DNA of 64,000 nt from positions 28,810 through 92,809 of the forward strand of contig NZ_JACZCS010000044.1 in the NCBI RefSeq assembly GCF_014904745.1, given 5' to 3'. This document shows, piece after piece, positions 1 through 7,547 of the stretch. The position numbers and the translations under genes were made by a program. How positions within the stretch are numbered: position 1 is the first letter of the stretch; each line of letters starts with the position of its first letter. The notes under the pieces are model-generated. The model worked only from the letters and a program-made list of their open reading frames with translations. It was not told the origin of the DNA and searched no databases. Source of the DNA: Oricola nitratireducens. Lineage in GTDB: Bacteria; Pseudomonadota; Alphaproteobacteria; Rhizobiales; Rhizobiaceae.

Positions 1-544
1 CCGTTTCCAGCGCCCTGACCGCGCGGGCGTAGTTCTTCGCCGCGCCGCCGGCGACGACGGCGACCGCCTTGTCCGGCTTGTCGGGCAGCGAAAGCTCGTC
101 CAGCGCCGCGATCCCCTGCTTGCAGCCGGAGATCGCGGCCAGGATGCTGGCTGAAAGGTCGGTTTCCGCCGTCGCGATATGATCGCGGCGCGCCGCCAGG
201 CGGTCGCGGATGGCGTCGAGCACCGTGCGCACCTCTTCCGAGGTCTCGTCGGCGACCAGGCGGTTCAGGGCCTCGACCAGCGCGGTTGCGTCGCGCACGG
301 CCGACAAGGTCCTCGCGATATCGCGGATGCGGGCGTTTTCGCGGGCGCAGAATTCCGGCGCGGCGTCGCGCACCAACCGCAACAGGCCGCGCAGGCGCTT
401 GAAGCATTTGCGCGCGTCGTGAACCGCCTCGTCGCGCCCGCCGCGCTCGTGATAGAGGATGTCGATCGCCTTTTCGTATTGCGCCCGCGCGATGCGAACC
501 GCTTCGCGGGTCAGCGGCTTTCCGGGCCGGATCCTGTAGCTCAT
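1..544 (-). CDS. CHAD domain protein (3' end outside window)
   Basis: This is the first 181 codons of a CHAD-domain protein whose C-terminus lies outside the window. Reading leftward from the ATG at 544 the protein begins MSYRIRPGKPLTREAV and soon shows VHDARKCFKRLRGLLRLV, the basic helical histidine signature of CHAD domains. CHAD proteins bind polyphosphate and often pair with CYTH triphosphatases. The ATG overlaps the stop of the upstream CYTH gene as ATGA (541-544), so the two are probably translationally coupled. Family assignment is firm; the precise role is not known. Confidence 0.85.
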   Translation of the reverse strand, partial: MSYRIRPGKPLTREAVRIARAQYEKAIDILYHERGGRDEAVHDARKCFKRLRGLLRLVRDAAPEFCARENARIRDIARTLSAVRDATALVEALNRLVADETSEEVRTVLDAIRDRLAARRDHIATAETDLSASILAAISGCKQGIAALDELSLPDKPDKAVAVVAGGAAKNYARAVRALET

Positions 545-1017
545 GGGCGCGCTTCCGCCGGCAGGCCATGGATTGCCAGCGTGGCATTCGACCAGGCGCT
601 GTCGCCCGTCACCTCGCGGCCGAGCCAGTCGGGCAGGGTCGGGGTGTCGGTCTCGGACTGCATTTCGACTTCGGCGATCACCAGCCCCGCAAGGGCGCCC
701 TCATAGGCGTCGATCTCCCAGACGAATCCGTCCAGCGAAATCGTGTAGCGGGTCTTTTCGACCAACCGGCCGCGGCTTGCCTCGACCATCCGGCGGGCGT
801 CATCGAGGGGAACCGGATATTCGAACTCGTCGCGCGACATCCGCGACAGGCCGAATTTCACCGTCAGCCGGGCATGCCTGTTGTCATAAATGCGGACCCT
901 GACCGAGGTGTCGCCGTCGAGGGCGACATAGGCCTGGAGAATATGCCGGGTTGTTTCCGGCGCTTCGCGCCAGCCGTCGCCTTCAACCAGGAACTTGCGT
1001 TCGATTTCCAGGGCCAT
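541..1017 (-). CDS. CYTH domain protein (probable inorganic triphosphatase)
   Basis: The 158-residue product starts MALEIERKFLV, the ExExK signature of the CYTH fold (CyaB, thiamine triphosphatase and tripolyphosphatase family). The tunnel-lining charged residues expected of the family follow (RVRIYDNR, TVKFG, DEFEY, EIDAYEG). I chose the ATG at 1017 because a GAGAAGGA-like ribosome site sits just upstream and the family motif begins at residue 3. An in-frame extension to 1062 would add 15 unrelated residues. It overlaps the downstream CHAD gene by 4 bp, so the pair probably acts on polyphosphate or tripolyphosphate. It is divergent from mbfA. Confidence 0.85.
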   Translation of the reverse strand: MALEIERKFLVEGDGWREAPETTRHILQAYVALDGDTSVRVRIYDNRHARLTVKFGLSRMSRDEFEYPVPLDDARRMVEASRGRLVEKTRYTISLDGFVWEIDAYEGALAGLVIAEVEMQSETDTPTLPDWLGREVTGDSAWSNATLAIHGLPAEARP

Positions 1018-1105
1018 AAGACATCCTTCTCCGAAAGGGCGAATCTTTGCAACTTCGGGCAAGTGTGGCGTTCCGTCGCTTGACTGGCGGCGGCCTCCGA
1101 TTAAG

Positions 1106-1122
1106 TTTAGAACAATTCTAAA
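1106..1122. promoter_or_regulatory. Irr-binding ICE box upstream of mbfA
   Basis: The sequence TTTAGAACAATTCTAAA is a perfect inverted repeat of 7-bp arms around CAA and matches the iron control element recognised by Irr in rhizobia and Bradyrhizobium. It ends 16 bp before the mbfA ATG, so bound Irr would block expression. This agrees with the known Irr repression of mbfA under low iron. The window also encodes irr itself (53762-54175). The CYTH gene starts about 90 bp away on the other strand and might share the region, but the box is placed for mbfA. Confidence 0.9.
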
Positions 1123-1138
1123 AAATGGATTCCCTCAC

Positions 1139-2122
1139 ATGCTTCATCGCTTTTTCCCTTCCACGCGGCGCGACTTCAAGTCCCTTTCGGAACAGGAAAT
1201 CCTGGCGCTCGCCATTTCGTCGGAAGAGGACGACGCGCGCATTTATCTCGCCTATGCCGACGGGCTGCGCGACGACTATCCGAACTCGGCAAAAATGTTC
1301 GAGGAAATGGCGGAAGAGGAGAGCGTCCATCGCGCACGGCTGATCGAATTGCACAAGAAGCGCTTCGGCGACCGCATCCCGCTGATCCGGCGCGAGCATG
1401 TGCGCGGATATTACGAGCGCAAGCCGGACTGGCTGGTGCGTCCGCTCGGACTTGAAAAGGTGCGCGCGCAGGCGGCCGAGATGGAAGCGCAGGCGCACCG
1501 GTTCTACCTGAGCGCGGCGCAGCAAAGTGGAGACGCCGACACGCGCAAGCTGCTCGGCGAACTGGCGATTGCAGAGGCCGGCCACCAGGCGACCGCGGAG
1601 CGGCTCGAACAAAAGCACGTGCCCGCGGATGTGCGCGAGGAGGAGGGCCAGCGCGAACGGCGCCAGTTCATCCTGACCTACGTCCAGCCCGGCCTTGCGG
1701 GCCTGATGGACGGTTCGGTGTCGACGCTGGCGCCGATCTTCGCGACGGCATTCGCGACCCAGGACACCTGGACCACGTTCCTGATCGGGCTCTCGGCGTC
1801 GGTCGGCGCCGGTATTTCGATGGGATTCACGGAAGCGGCGCATGACGACGGCAAGATTTCCGGCCGCGGCTCGCCGGTCGCGCGCGGCTTCGCATCCGGC
1901 ATCATGACGGCGCTCGGCGGTCTCGGCCATGCCCTGCCCTATCTGATCCCGCATTTCTGGACCGCGACCACCATCGCGGCCATCGTGGTCGTCGTGGAAT
2001 TGTTCGCGATCACCTGGATCCAGAACCGGTTCATGGACACGCCGTGGATGCGCGCGGCGATGCAGGTCATCCTGGGCGGCAGCCTCGTCTTCGCCGCCGG
2101 CATCCTGATCGGCAACGCCTAG
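1139..2122 (+). CDS. mbfA: MbfA-type membrane-bound ferritin / iron exporter
   Basis: The 327-residue product has two parts. Residues about 15-155 form a ferritin/rubrerythrin-like four-helix domain with di-iron ligands such as the E61xxH64 and E146xxH149 pairs. Residues about 175-327 are a VIT1/CCC1-like membrane domain with several hydrophobic segments (TLAPIFATAF, FLIGLSASVGAGISMGF, TIAAIVVVVELFAITW). This layout is that of MbfA, which exports iron from the cytoplasm and protects against peroxide in Agrobacterium and Bradyrhizobium. The start at 1139 was chosen because the family begins MLHRFFPSTRRDFKSLSE; the ribosome site is weak. The upstream ICE box indicates Irr repression when iron is scarce. 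Confidence 0.93.
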   Translation: MLHRFFPSTRRDFKSLSEQEILALAISSEEDDARIYLAYADGLRDDYPNSAKMFEEMAEEESVHRARLIELHKKRFGDRIPLIRREHVRGYYERKPDWLVRPLGLEKVRAQAAEMEAQAHRFYLSAAQQSGDADTRKLLGELAIAEAGHQATAERLEQKHVPADVREEEGQRERRQFILTYVQPGLAGLMDGSVSTLAPIFATAFATQDTWTTFLIGLSASVGAGISMGFTEAAHDDGKISGRGSPVARGFASGIMTALGGLGHALPYLIPHFWTATTIAAIVVVVELFAITWIQNRFMDTPWMRAAMQVILGGSLVFAAGILIGNA

Positions 2123-2187
2123 GGGGAGCGCCTCACCTTCGCCGTAAAGCCGGGCTCAATTCCGCCTCGCAACGGGAGACGGTCACA

Positions 2188-2910
2188 ATGAGCATACGCA
2201 CGGCACTCGGCGGCCTCGGATTTGTCGCGCAGGTCGCGGCGATCGTTTTCATCACGAAGTCCTTCGCCTTCGCGCAGGTCTACATTCCGTCTGAGAGCAT
2301 GGTGCCGACGCTGGAAGTGGGCGATCGTCTTATCACCGACAAGACGGCCTATGGCTGGTCGCGCCACTCGCTGCTCGTCGATCCGCATGTTTCGTTTCCC
2401 GGCAAGGAAGGCCGCCTGTTCGGGCGCCTGCCGAAACGCGGCGACGTCGTGACCTTCACCCATCCGCGCACCGGCGAGACCCTGATCAAGCGCGTCATCG
2501 GCCTTCCCGGCGACCGGATCGCAATGAAGAACGGACGGCTGATCATCAATGGGAAAACCGTCGAACGGGATTTCAAGGGCGACTATTCCTACCGCCAGTA
2601 CAGGGGCGGATCGGTCGCCGTACGGCGCTATGACGAACACCTTCCCGGCGGCGAGGTTCACGAGATCATCGAACAGACCGACCACGGCTATGCCGACAAC
2701 ATGGCGGAGGTGACCGTGCCGCCGGGGCATATCTTTTTCATGGGCGACAATCGCGACAACTCGGCCGACAGCCGTTTTGCCGAACTCGGTTTCGTGCCGG
2801 AGGAAAATATCCAGGGCCAGGCGCGCCTGATCACCTATTCGCTGCATGATTGCCGGCCGGAACCCGGTCTGGCTTGCGCGCCGCGCCGCTTTCTCAGCCC
2901 CATCGACTGA
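2188..2910 (+). CDS. lepB: Signal peptidase I
   Basis: This 240-residue protein has one N-terminal membrane anchor (residues about 8-28). The catalytic serine box is IPSESMVPTL (Ser37), the general-base lysine is in LIKRVIGLPGDRI (about Lys101), and the conserved box E is GDNRDNSADSR. It cleaves signal peptides on the periplasmic face of the inner membrane. The ATG at 2188 is preceded by a GGGAG ribosome site and lies 65 bp after mbfA, so read-through from mbfA is possible. Rhizobial lepB is usually linked to acpS and rnc, which are not here, so this may be a second type I peptidase. Confidence 0.88.
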   Translation: MSIRTALGGLGFVAQVAAIVFITKSFAFAQVYIPSESMVPTLEVGDRLITDKTAYGWSRHSLLVDPHVSFPGKEGRLFGRLPKRGDVVTFTHPRTGETLIKRVIGLPGDRIAMKNGRLIINGKTVERDFKGDYSYRQYRGGSVAVRRYDEHLPGGEVHEIIEQTDHGYADNMAEVTVPPGHIFFMGDNRDNSADSRFAELGFVPEENIQGQARLITYSLHDCRPEPGLACAPRRFLSPID

Positions 2911-3105
2911 TCCGGTTCAACCGGTCCCGCGGCGCGGGTAATCGCGCATAAACCATGACGGCAGAAATGCCGTTCGGCATGGCCCGCTGCGACGAAAAGA
3001 CCCGAATTGCGCGCAACGCGTTCATGCGGGATTCATATAGTACATGTTATATATGTTCAGGAAGGGACCGGAGGCGGAAGCCCTCCATTTCAGGAACCAG
3101 GACAA

Positions 3106-3237
3106 ATGGCCCTCATCAGGACATTCGGAAACAGGCTGACGACGATCCGCAATTTCATCTGGCCGGACTATCGGCCGGAACGATATTACATGCGCGGACC
3201 GGGGCCGGCCTGCGCTCGCCGGCATCCGCACGGCTGA
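3106..3237 (+). CDS. Possible small basic protein (43 aa)
   Basis: A short open frame begins MALIRTFGNRLTTIRNF and is preceded by a good AGGA ribosome site. The product is basic and rich in Arg, Tyr and Pro, with no recognised domain. It ends just before a 6-bp inverted repeat at 3239-3254 (CGTTCG/CGAACG). It lies in a 400-bp stretch (2911-3318) between lepB and a convergent DUF1127 gene that otherwise shows only an AT-rich spot around 3036-3060. Codon use looks like the neighbours, but the length is too short to be sure. It could be spurious. Confidence 0.25.
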   Translation: MALIRTFGNRLTTIRNFIWPDYRPERYYMRGPGPACARRHPHG

Positions 3238-3318
3238 TCGTTCGATCGCGAACGCGGCAGATCGGGCTCTGCCCGACTTGCGCGTGCGCTGACCGCCGAT
3301 GACCGGCTGCCTGCCCCT

Positions 3319-3591
3319 CTAACACCACGGATCATGCGGCATCTTTCTTTCGTCCAGCCAGGGGAAGGATTTGTGCCAGGGAAAAGACTTCCTGACCTCA
3401 CGTTTCGCCTGCCGGGGCGAGACGCCGATGTCGCGCAATTGCCAGTCGGCGAGATCGGACAGGTGACGGCGCGACCTGCGCTTTCGACGCCAGAGGCGCA
3501 GCCAGTGGACAATCCGCGCCGTTATCTGCGCGCGGCGGGGCAGAACACCGCGCCTGCGGGACATGGCGGACCGGACAGCAGAATCGGACAT
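3319..3591 (-). CDS. DUF1127 family small protein
   Basis: The 90-residue product is strongly basic in its first half (RRRGVLPRRAQ, RLWRRKRRSRRHL) and then carries the DUF1127 (YjiS-like) signature LSDLADWQLRDIGVSPRQA. Short DUF1127 proteins in Agrobacterium and Rhodobacter bind RNA and affect phosphate and carbon metabolism or sRNA turnover. The C-terminal DUF1127 motif is followed here by a Trp/Pro/Lys-rich tail (FPWHKSFPWLDERK). The start could be the ATG at 3591 or the one eight codons later (3567). It stands alone and converges on the lepB side. Confidence 0.75.
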   Translation of the reverse strand: MSDSAVRSAMSRRRGVLPRRAQITARIVHWLRLWRRKRRSRRHLSDLADWQLRDIGVSPRQAKREVRKSFPWHKSFPWLDERKMPHDPWC

Positions 3592-3703
3592 GGGAGGGCT
3601 CCGTCGGCAAGCGTTTCGGTTGCCGGACGCTAGGCTGTCCGTTGGCAGCGACGTTTCGATCGCGATGGAAGCATCAGCGGAAAAATTGCGCTAATTTCTC
3701 TCC

Positions 3704-4399
3704 ATGACGCTGACAACCGACATCTCCGGCCCCAACATCGCCCGTCTGGCCGCGCTTCTGGCCGATCCGGCGCGCGCGCAAGTCATGCTGGCGCTGATGG
3801 ACGGGCGGGCGTTGACGGCAGGCGAACTGGCGCAGGCGGGCGGGGTCAGCCCGCAGACCGCAAGCTCGCATCTTTCCAAGCTGATCGACGGCGGCCTGCT
3901 GGCGGTCGCCAGCCAGGGGCGGCACCGTTATTACAGGATCAGCGGCCCGGACGCCGCCCACCTGGTCGAGACGCTGAGCGTCTTGTCGGAGGAAGAGCCG
4001 ACGGCGCGGATCCGGACCGGCCCGCGCGACGCGAAGCTACGCACAGCCCGGATCTGCTACGACCATCTCGCCGGATCGATGGGCGTGCGGCTTCTCGACG
4101 GGCTGCTCGCGAATGGCGCGCTCGCCGGCGACGATAGCAATGTCCGCCTGACGGCAAAGGGCGAGCAGGTGTTTTCGGACTTCGGCGTCGATCTCGGCGC
4201 GCTGAAGCGCAAGAAGCGCCCGCTTTGCCGCGCCTGCCTCGACTGGTCGGAGCGCCGGCCGCATCTGGCCGGAAGCATCGGCGCGGCGCTGCTGGACCGG
4301 TTTCTCGACGAAGGCTGGATCCGGCGCGAGAAAGGCTCGCGGACGCTGATTGTCTCGACGGAAGGCCTGCGGCGATACGAAGGGCTTGTCAGGCGGTAA
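3704..4399 (+). CDS. ArsR/SmtB-type winged-helix regulator with extended C-terminus
   Basis: Residues about 10-95 form an ArsR-type winged helix (ALLADPARAQVMLALMDGR, then the recognition segment VSPQTASSHLSKLIDGGLL and the wing SQGRHRYYRI). At 231 residues it is about twice the length of a minimal ArsR. The rest, with KRPLCRACLDWSERRPHL, is a conserved extension found in longer ArsR-like regulators. No metal-binding CxC motif is seen on helix 3, so the ligand is unknown. Its partner genes are not evident, because the neighbours on both sides are on the other strand or unrelated. Confidence 0.8.
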   Translation: MTLTTDISGPNIARLAALLADPARAQVMLALMDGRALTAGELAQAGGVSPQTASSHLSKLIDGGLLAVASQGRHRYYRISGPDAAHLVETLSVLSEEEPTARIRTGPRDAKLRTARICYDHLAGSMGVRLLDGLLANGALAGDDSNVRLTAKGEQVFSDFGVDLGALKRKKRPLCRACLDWSERRPHLAGSIGAALLDRFLDEGWIRREKGSRTLIVSTEGLRRYEGLVRR

Positions 4400-4405
4400 T
4401 GCCGC

Positions 4406-5002
4406 CTATTTGACGGAGCCGACGACGGTCTGGTCGGGCATCTCGATCGACACCCAGTGGCCTGCGTGAACCTCGGACTGGCGCTTCAGATAGGTATAGG
4501 GCGTATCTTTCCACAGCATGACCTTGCTGGTCAGGTTGTCGAGGATGAAGTCGCCCTTGTCGGTGCGCACGGTCAGGACGGCGTGGCCCTCCCCGTCGGG
4601 CTTGCGCACGACGGTGATCAGCAGGTCGGATGGCGACAGGCCCTCATTCATGAGGAGCTCGCGCTTCAACAGGACGTAGTCCTCGCAGTCGCCGGCTCGG
4701 TCCGGGAACGTCCAGACCTCCTCCTTGCCATAGATGGAAAGATCGCTCTTCGGCTCGATCACCATGTTGACGGTGGCGTTGATGTTGAGGATTTCATTCC
4801 AGTTGGCTGGATTGAGCTTCAGCGGCGCGTGGCTTCCCTTGATCGGGTTGCACTCGTCGCGATAGACGCGGCAGAAGTCGTAATGACCGATCGGCTGGGA
4901 GGTGAGACCACCGGTGATCATGCGACCGGCCGCACTGGCCGGACCGGGCGAAACGGCAGAAATCATTGCTGCCATGGCGAAAGCCGACACAAACCGAACC
5001 AC
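4406..5002 (-). CDS. Periplasmic transglutaminase-like cysteine peptidase (BTLCP, C93 family)
   Basis: The 198-residue product has a signal peptide (residues 1-25, cleavage near PASAAG) and the bacterial transglutaminase-like cysteine proteinase fold. The likely catalytic residues are Cys106 in AGDCEDYVL, His140 in DGEGHAVL and Asp155 in FILDNLTS. The family often acts with type I secretion and the LapG/LapD-type control of surface adhesins, although no adhesin is nearby. The gene stops six bases past the convergent ArsR gene. A perfect CtrA box lies 32 bp upstream of the start, which suggests cell-cycle-linked expression. Confidence 0.85.
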   Translation of the reverse strand: MVRFVSAFAMAAMISAVSPGPASAAGRMITGGLTSQPIGHYDFCRVYRDECNPIKGSHAPLKLNPANWNEILNINATVNMVIEPKSDLSIYGKEEVWTFPDRAGDCEDYVLLKRELLMNEGLSPSDLLITVVRKPDGEGHAVLTVRTDKGDFILDNLTSKVMLWKDTPYTYLKRQSEVHAGHWVSIEMPDQTVVGSVK

Positions 5003-5033
5003 CCGGAACTCCCCTCAACGCATACCCACAAGG

Positions 5034-5048
5034 TTAACGAAAGGTTAA
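5034..5048. promoter_or_regulatory. CtrA box upstream of the BTLCP gene
   Basis: TTAACGAAAGGTTAA followed by CC matches the full alphaproteobacterial CtrA consensus TTAA-N7-TTAAC. It sits 32 bp before the ATG at 5002 of the transglutaminase-like peptidase gene, the usual place for a CtrA-activated promoter. The rest of 5049-5293 holds no gene; a repeat element lies at its far end. Confidence 0.7.
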
Positions 5049-5161
5049 CCGGCAACTCGGATTTGCACAACGGGAGGAAACGCAAAGCTCACAGTATGGT
5101 TACCGTGGAGCGCGACAGGATGTGGAAAACAGGACGGGCGCCGCGCGAGACGTTCATCGTT

Positions 5162-5249
5162 TCACGGAATCGATGAACGCCTCCAACTGTTTGATTTCAC
5201 GCGATTCCGGACGGAAAACCGGTTTCCGCTTTTCCCGGATTTGCTCCGA
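5162..5249. repeat. Rhizobial-type intergenic repeat element
   Basis: This stretch carries the pattern GATTCCGGACGGAAAACCGG followed by TTTCCGCTTTTCCCGGATTT, preceded by TCCAACTGTTTGATTT. From memory this closely resembles a short intergenic repeat scattered through Hyphomicrobiales genomes. It contains an imperfect inverted repeat (GGAAAACCGGTTTCC). Only one copy is seen in this window, so its repeat status rests on recall. It lies between the peptidase and PHA depolymerase genes. Confidence 0.45.
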
Positions 5250-5293
5250 GAGCGCCCGTCCCCGAATAATCCGTCAATGACGGGTCGAATGCG

Positions 5294-6559
5294 TCAGGCC
5301 GCGTCGGTTCGCTTGCCCGAGCTGGCCGCGAAACGCGAGCGGGCGCGCATGAAATCGAGCATGCGCGGCGCGATCTCGGTGCGGAAGCGCGAGCCGTTAA
5401 AGACGCCGTAATGGCCGACGCGCGGCTGTTCGTAATGCATCTTCATCGCATCGGGAATGGACGAGCACAAAGCATGGGCGGACTTCGTCTGGCCCCGCCC
5501 GGTGATGTCATCGTTCTCGCCCTCGATGGTCAGCATCGCGACGCGGCGGATCGCCGCCGGATCGACCGGCTCGCCGCGATGCGTCATGGTCCCGTTCGCA
5601 AGGGCGTGCTTGATGAAGACGACGTCGACCGTCTGGAGATAGAACTCGGCGGTCAGGTCCATGACGGCGAGATACTCGTCATAGAAATCGCGGTGCTTCT
5701 CGGCGGAATCGCCGTCGTCGCGCACCAGATGCATGAAGAAATCCTTCTGCGCGATCAGGTGGCGGTCGAGGTTCATCGACATGAAGCCGGTCAGTTGCAG
5801 GAAGCCCGGATAGACGTTGCGCATGAAGCCCGGATTGGGGAACGGCACCTGCATGATGGCGTTCTTCTCGAACCACTCGATGTCCTTTTCCTCGACGAGG
5901 CGGTTCACGGCGGTCGGGTTGCAGCGGGTGTCGATCGGGCCACCCATCAGCGTCATCGACAGAGGCACGTTGGGATCGTCGCGGCCCTCCATCAGGGCGA
6001 CGGCGGCAAGTACCGGCACCGAGGGCTGGCAGACGCCGACGATATGGGTCTCGGGGCCGAGCAGATGCAGCATCTCGACCACGTAGTCGATATAGTCGTC
6101 GAGATCGAAACTGCCGTCCGCGAGCGGCACGCTGCGCGCATCGATCCAGTCGGTAATGTACACATCGGCATCCGGCAGCAGACGCTCGACCGTGCCGCGC
6201 AGCAGCGTCGCATAGTGGCCGGACATCGGCGCGACAAGAAGGACCTTGGGATCCTGGGGGCGCGGTTCGGAAAGCCGGCGCTGGAAATGAATCAGATTGC
6301 AAAACGGCTTGGACCAGACGATCGTTTCGTCGACGTCGACGGTTTTGCCGTCGATCTCGGTCTGCGGCAGTTCGAAGGCCGGTTTGCCGTAACGGCGCGT
6401 GGTACGCTCGAAAACCTCGCACCAGGCGGCTGCCGTGCGGCCCGCCCTGGTCATCGAAATCGGGTTCAGCGGATTGCGGTAAAACAGGCGCGTGGCGTCC
6501 ACCGCGGCCCGCCATGGCTGCATCAGCGCGTGGTTCATTTCATAGAGATGGTAGAACAT
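5294..6559 (-). CDS. phaZ: Intracellular polyhydroxyalkanoate depolymerase
   Basis: The 421-residue product begins MFYHLYEMNHALMQPWR, the conserved start of rhizobial intracellular PHB depolymerases (PHB_depo family, alpha/beta hydrolase). The lipase-like box uses cysteine, in GVCQPSVPVL (Cys177). Downstream ENDDITG and RVGHYGVFNG fit the Asp and His of the triad. It degrades stored polyhydroxybutyrate in the cytoplasm. The start at 6559 has an AAAGGCAGG ribosome site; an upstream in-frame extension to 6607 has no family support. A stem-loop at 6646-6683 lies in its promoter region. Confidence 0.92.
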   Translation of the reverse strand: MFYHLYEMNHALMQPWRAAVDATRLFYRNPLNPISMTRAGRTAAAWCEVFERTTRRYGKPAFELPQTEIDGKTVDVDETIVWSKPFCNLIHFQRRLSEPRPQDPKVLLVAPMSGHYATLLRGTVERLLPDADVYITDWIDARSVPLADGSFDLDDYIDYVVEMLHLLGPETHIVGVCQPSVPVLAAVALMEGRDDPNVPLSMTLMGGPIDTRCNPTAVNRLVEEKDIEWFEKNAIMQVPFPNPGFMRNVYPGFLQLTGFMSMNLDRHLIAQKDFFMHLVRDDGDSAEKHRDFYDEYLAVMDLTAEFYLQTVDVVFIKHALANGTMTHRGEPVDPAAIRRVAMLTIEGENDDITGRGQTKSAHALCSSIPDAMKMHYEQPRVGHYGVFNGSRFRTEIAPRMLDFMRARSRFAASSGKRTDAA

Positions 6560-6645
6560 CGCCTGCCTGCCTTTCTGTCCGGGCCGGCAAACCGACGCGG
6601 CACGCATTCTCTGCGGACGGAAAAGTTAACATGTATAGTGTGCAA

Positions 6646-6683
6646 TGCAACATGTTCCGTACGTATACACTACGGAAGTTGCA
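6646..6683. promoter_or_regulatory. Inverted repeat upstream of phaZ
   Basis: TGCAAC-ATG-TTCCGTA (6646-6661) faces TACGGAAGTTGCA (6671-6683) across a 9-nt loop. The arms match over 13 bp apart from a 3-nt bulge on one side. No T-run follows on either strand, so this is unlikely to be an intrinsic terminator for the GNAT gene that ends at 6703. It lies about 90 bp upstream of phaZ and, with the neighbouring TGCAATGCA, recalls the TGC-N-GCA half-sites bound by PhaR, but that identity is a guess. Confidence 0.45.
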
Positions 6684-6702
6684 TAAAAGATTCGCCGCAT
6701 AT

Positions 6703-7218
6703 TCACAATTTGCGGATCATCAACACCCTGTCGCCGATTTCGGCCCCGGCGGGCACTTCCAGTTCGAATTGCCTGCAGATCGCTTCCGGAACGGCAGCCG
6801 GATCGACGGCGAGAAAGCCCCGGCGGGCGTAAAAAGGCGCGTTGAAGGGCACGTCGCGGAATGTCGACAGCCCGATAGCGGTGTGAAACGCCCGTCCGGC
6901 GCGCTCGATGATGGCGTTCAGGAGCGCCGTTCCGATGCCGCGGCGCATGACATCCGGCTCCACCGACAATTCCTTGAGCCAGTATATGCCGCCGATCTCG
7001 CCGGCGACGGCGAATCCGAGCAGGCGGTCATCGCCGTCAGCGGCCACGACGGCGGTGTTGGACGACACGAAATCGGCGAAATCGTCACGGGACGACGGCG
7101 TTTCGGCGACCTCGGGAAATCCGTGCCTTGAGAACAGCTTCGCGGCCCGCGCCTCCAGCGCATGCAGGCCGGGCAGGTCGTCCGCCTTCAGTTCGCGGAC
7201 GAGGAACCCGCGCGGCAA
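6703..7218 (-). CDS. GNAT family N-acetyltransferase
   Basis: The 171-residue product shows the GNAT fold: acetyl-CoA binding motif A is SVEPDVMRRGIGTALLNAII, preceded by the strands GFAVAGEIGGIYWLKEL and followed by FNAPFYARRGF. The substrate cannot be read from sequence. The only plausible start is a TTG at 7218, 11 bp after the stop of the DUF1330 gene, so translation is likely coupled. It is the last gene of a five-gene leftward run (reductase, phosphatase, pyrF, DUF1330, GNAT). Confidence 0.8.
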   Translation of the reverse strand: MPRGFLVRELKADDLPGLHALEARAAKLFSRHGFPEVAETPSSRDDFADFVSSNTAVVAADGDDRLLGFAVAGEIGGIYWLKELSVEPDVMRRGIGTALLNAIIERAGRAFHTAIGLSTFRDVPFNAPFYARRGFLAVDPAAVPEAICRQFELEVPAGAEIGDRVLMIRKL

Positions 7219-7229
7219 GCGCGGCGCAA

Positions 7230-7523
7230 TCAGGCTTCGACGCCCTCGACGACGATCAGTTCGCCGTCGGCGATCTCCTGGCGGATCTTGCGCGCGGCGG
7301 CATAGGCCGGCGAATTGTAGCAGGCGAGCGCCTTTTCGAAGCTTTCGAACTCGACCACGACATTGCGCGGCCGACCCTCGCCCTCGACAGCGTCACATTT
7401 GCCGCCGCGTACGAGGAATTTCGCGCCATACTCCTTGTAGGCCGGCATCGCCGTGGCGACGTAATCCTTGTAACGCTCGGGATCGTGCACGGTGACGCGG
7501 CCGATCCAGTATCCCTTTGCCAT
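7230..7523 (-). CDS. DUF1330 family protein
   Basis: The 97-residue protein (MAKGYWIGRVTVHDPERYKDY) is a typical DUF1330 ferredoxin-like alpha-beta barrel protein, with the conserved YKEYGAKFLVRGG and VVVEFESFEKALACYNSPAY segments. The function of the family is not established. It is distantly similar to dimeric monooxygenase-like and EthD-like folds. It begins 24 bp after pyrF and is probably in the same operon. Confidence 0.85.
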   Translation of the reverse strand: MAKGYWIGRVTVHDPERYKDYVATAMPAYKEYGAKFLVRGGKCDAVEGEGRPRNVVVEFESFEKALACYNSPAYAAARKIRQEIADGELIVVEGVEA

Positions 7524-7547
7524 GATGTCCTCCGTCAGGCTTCGCCC

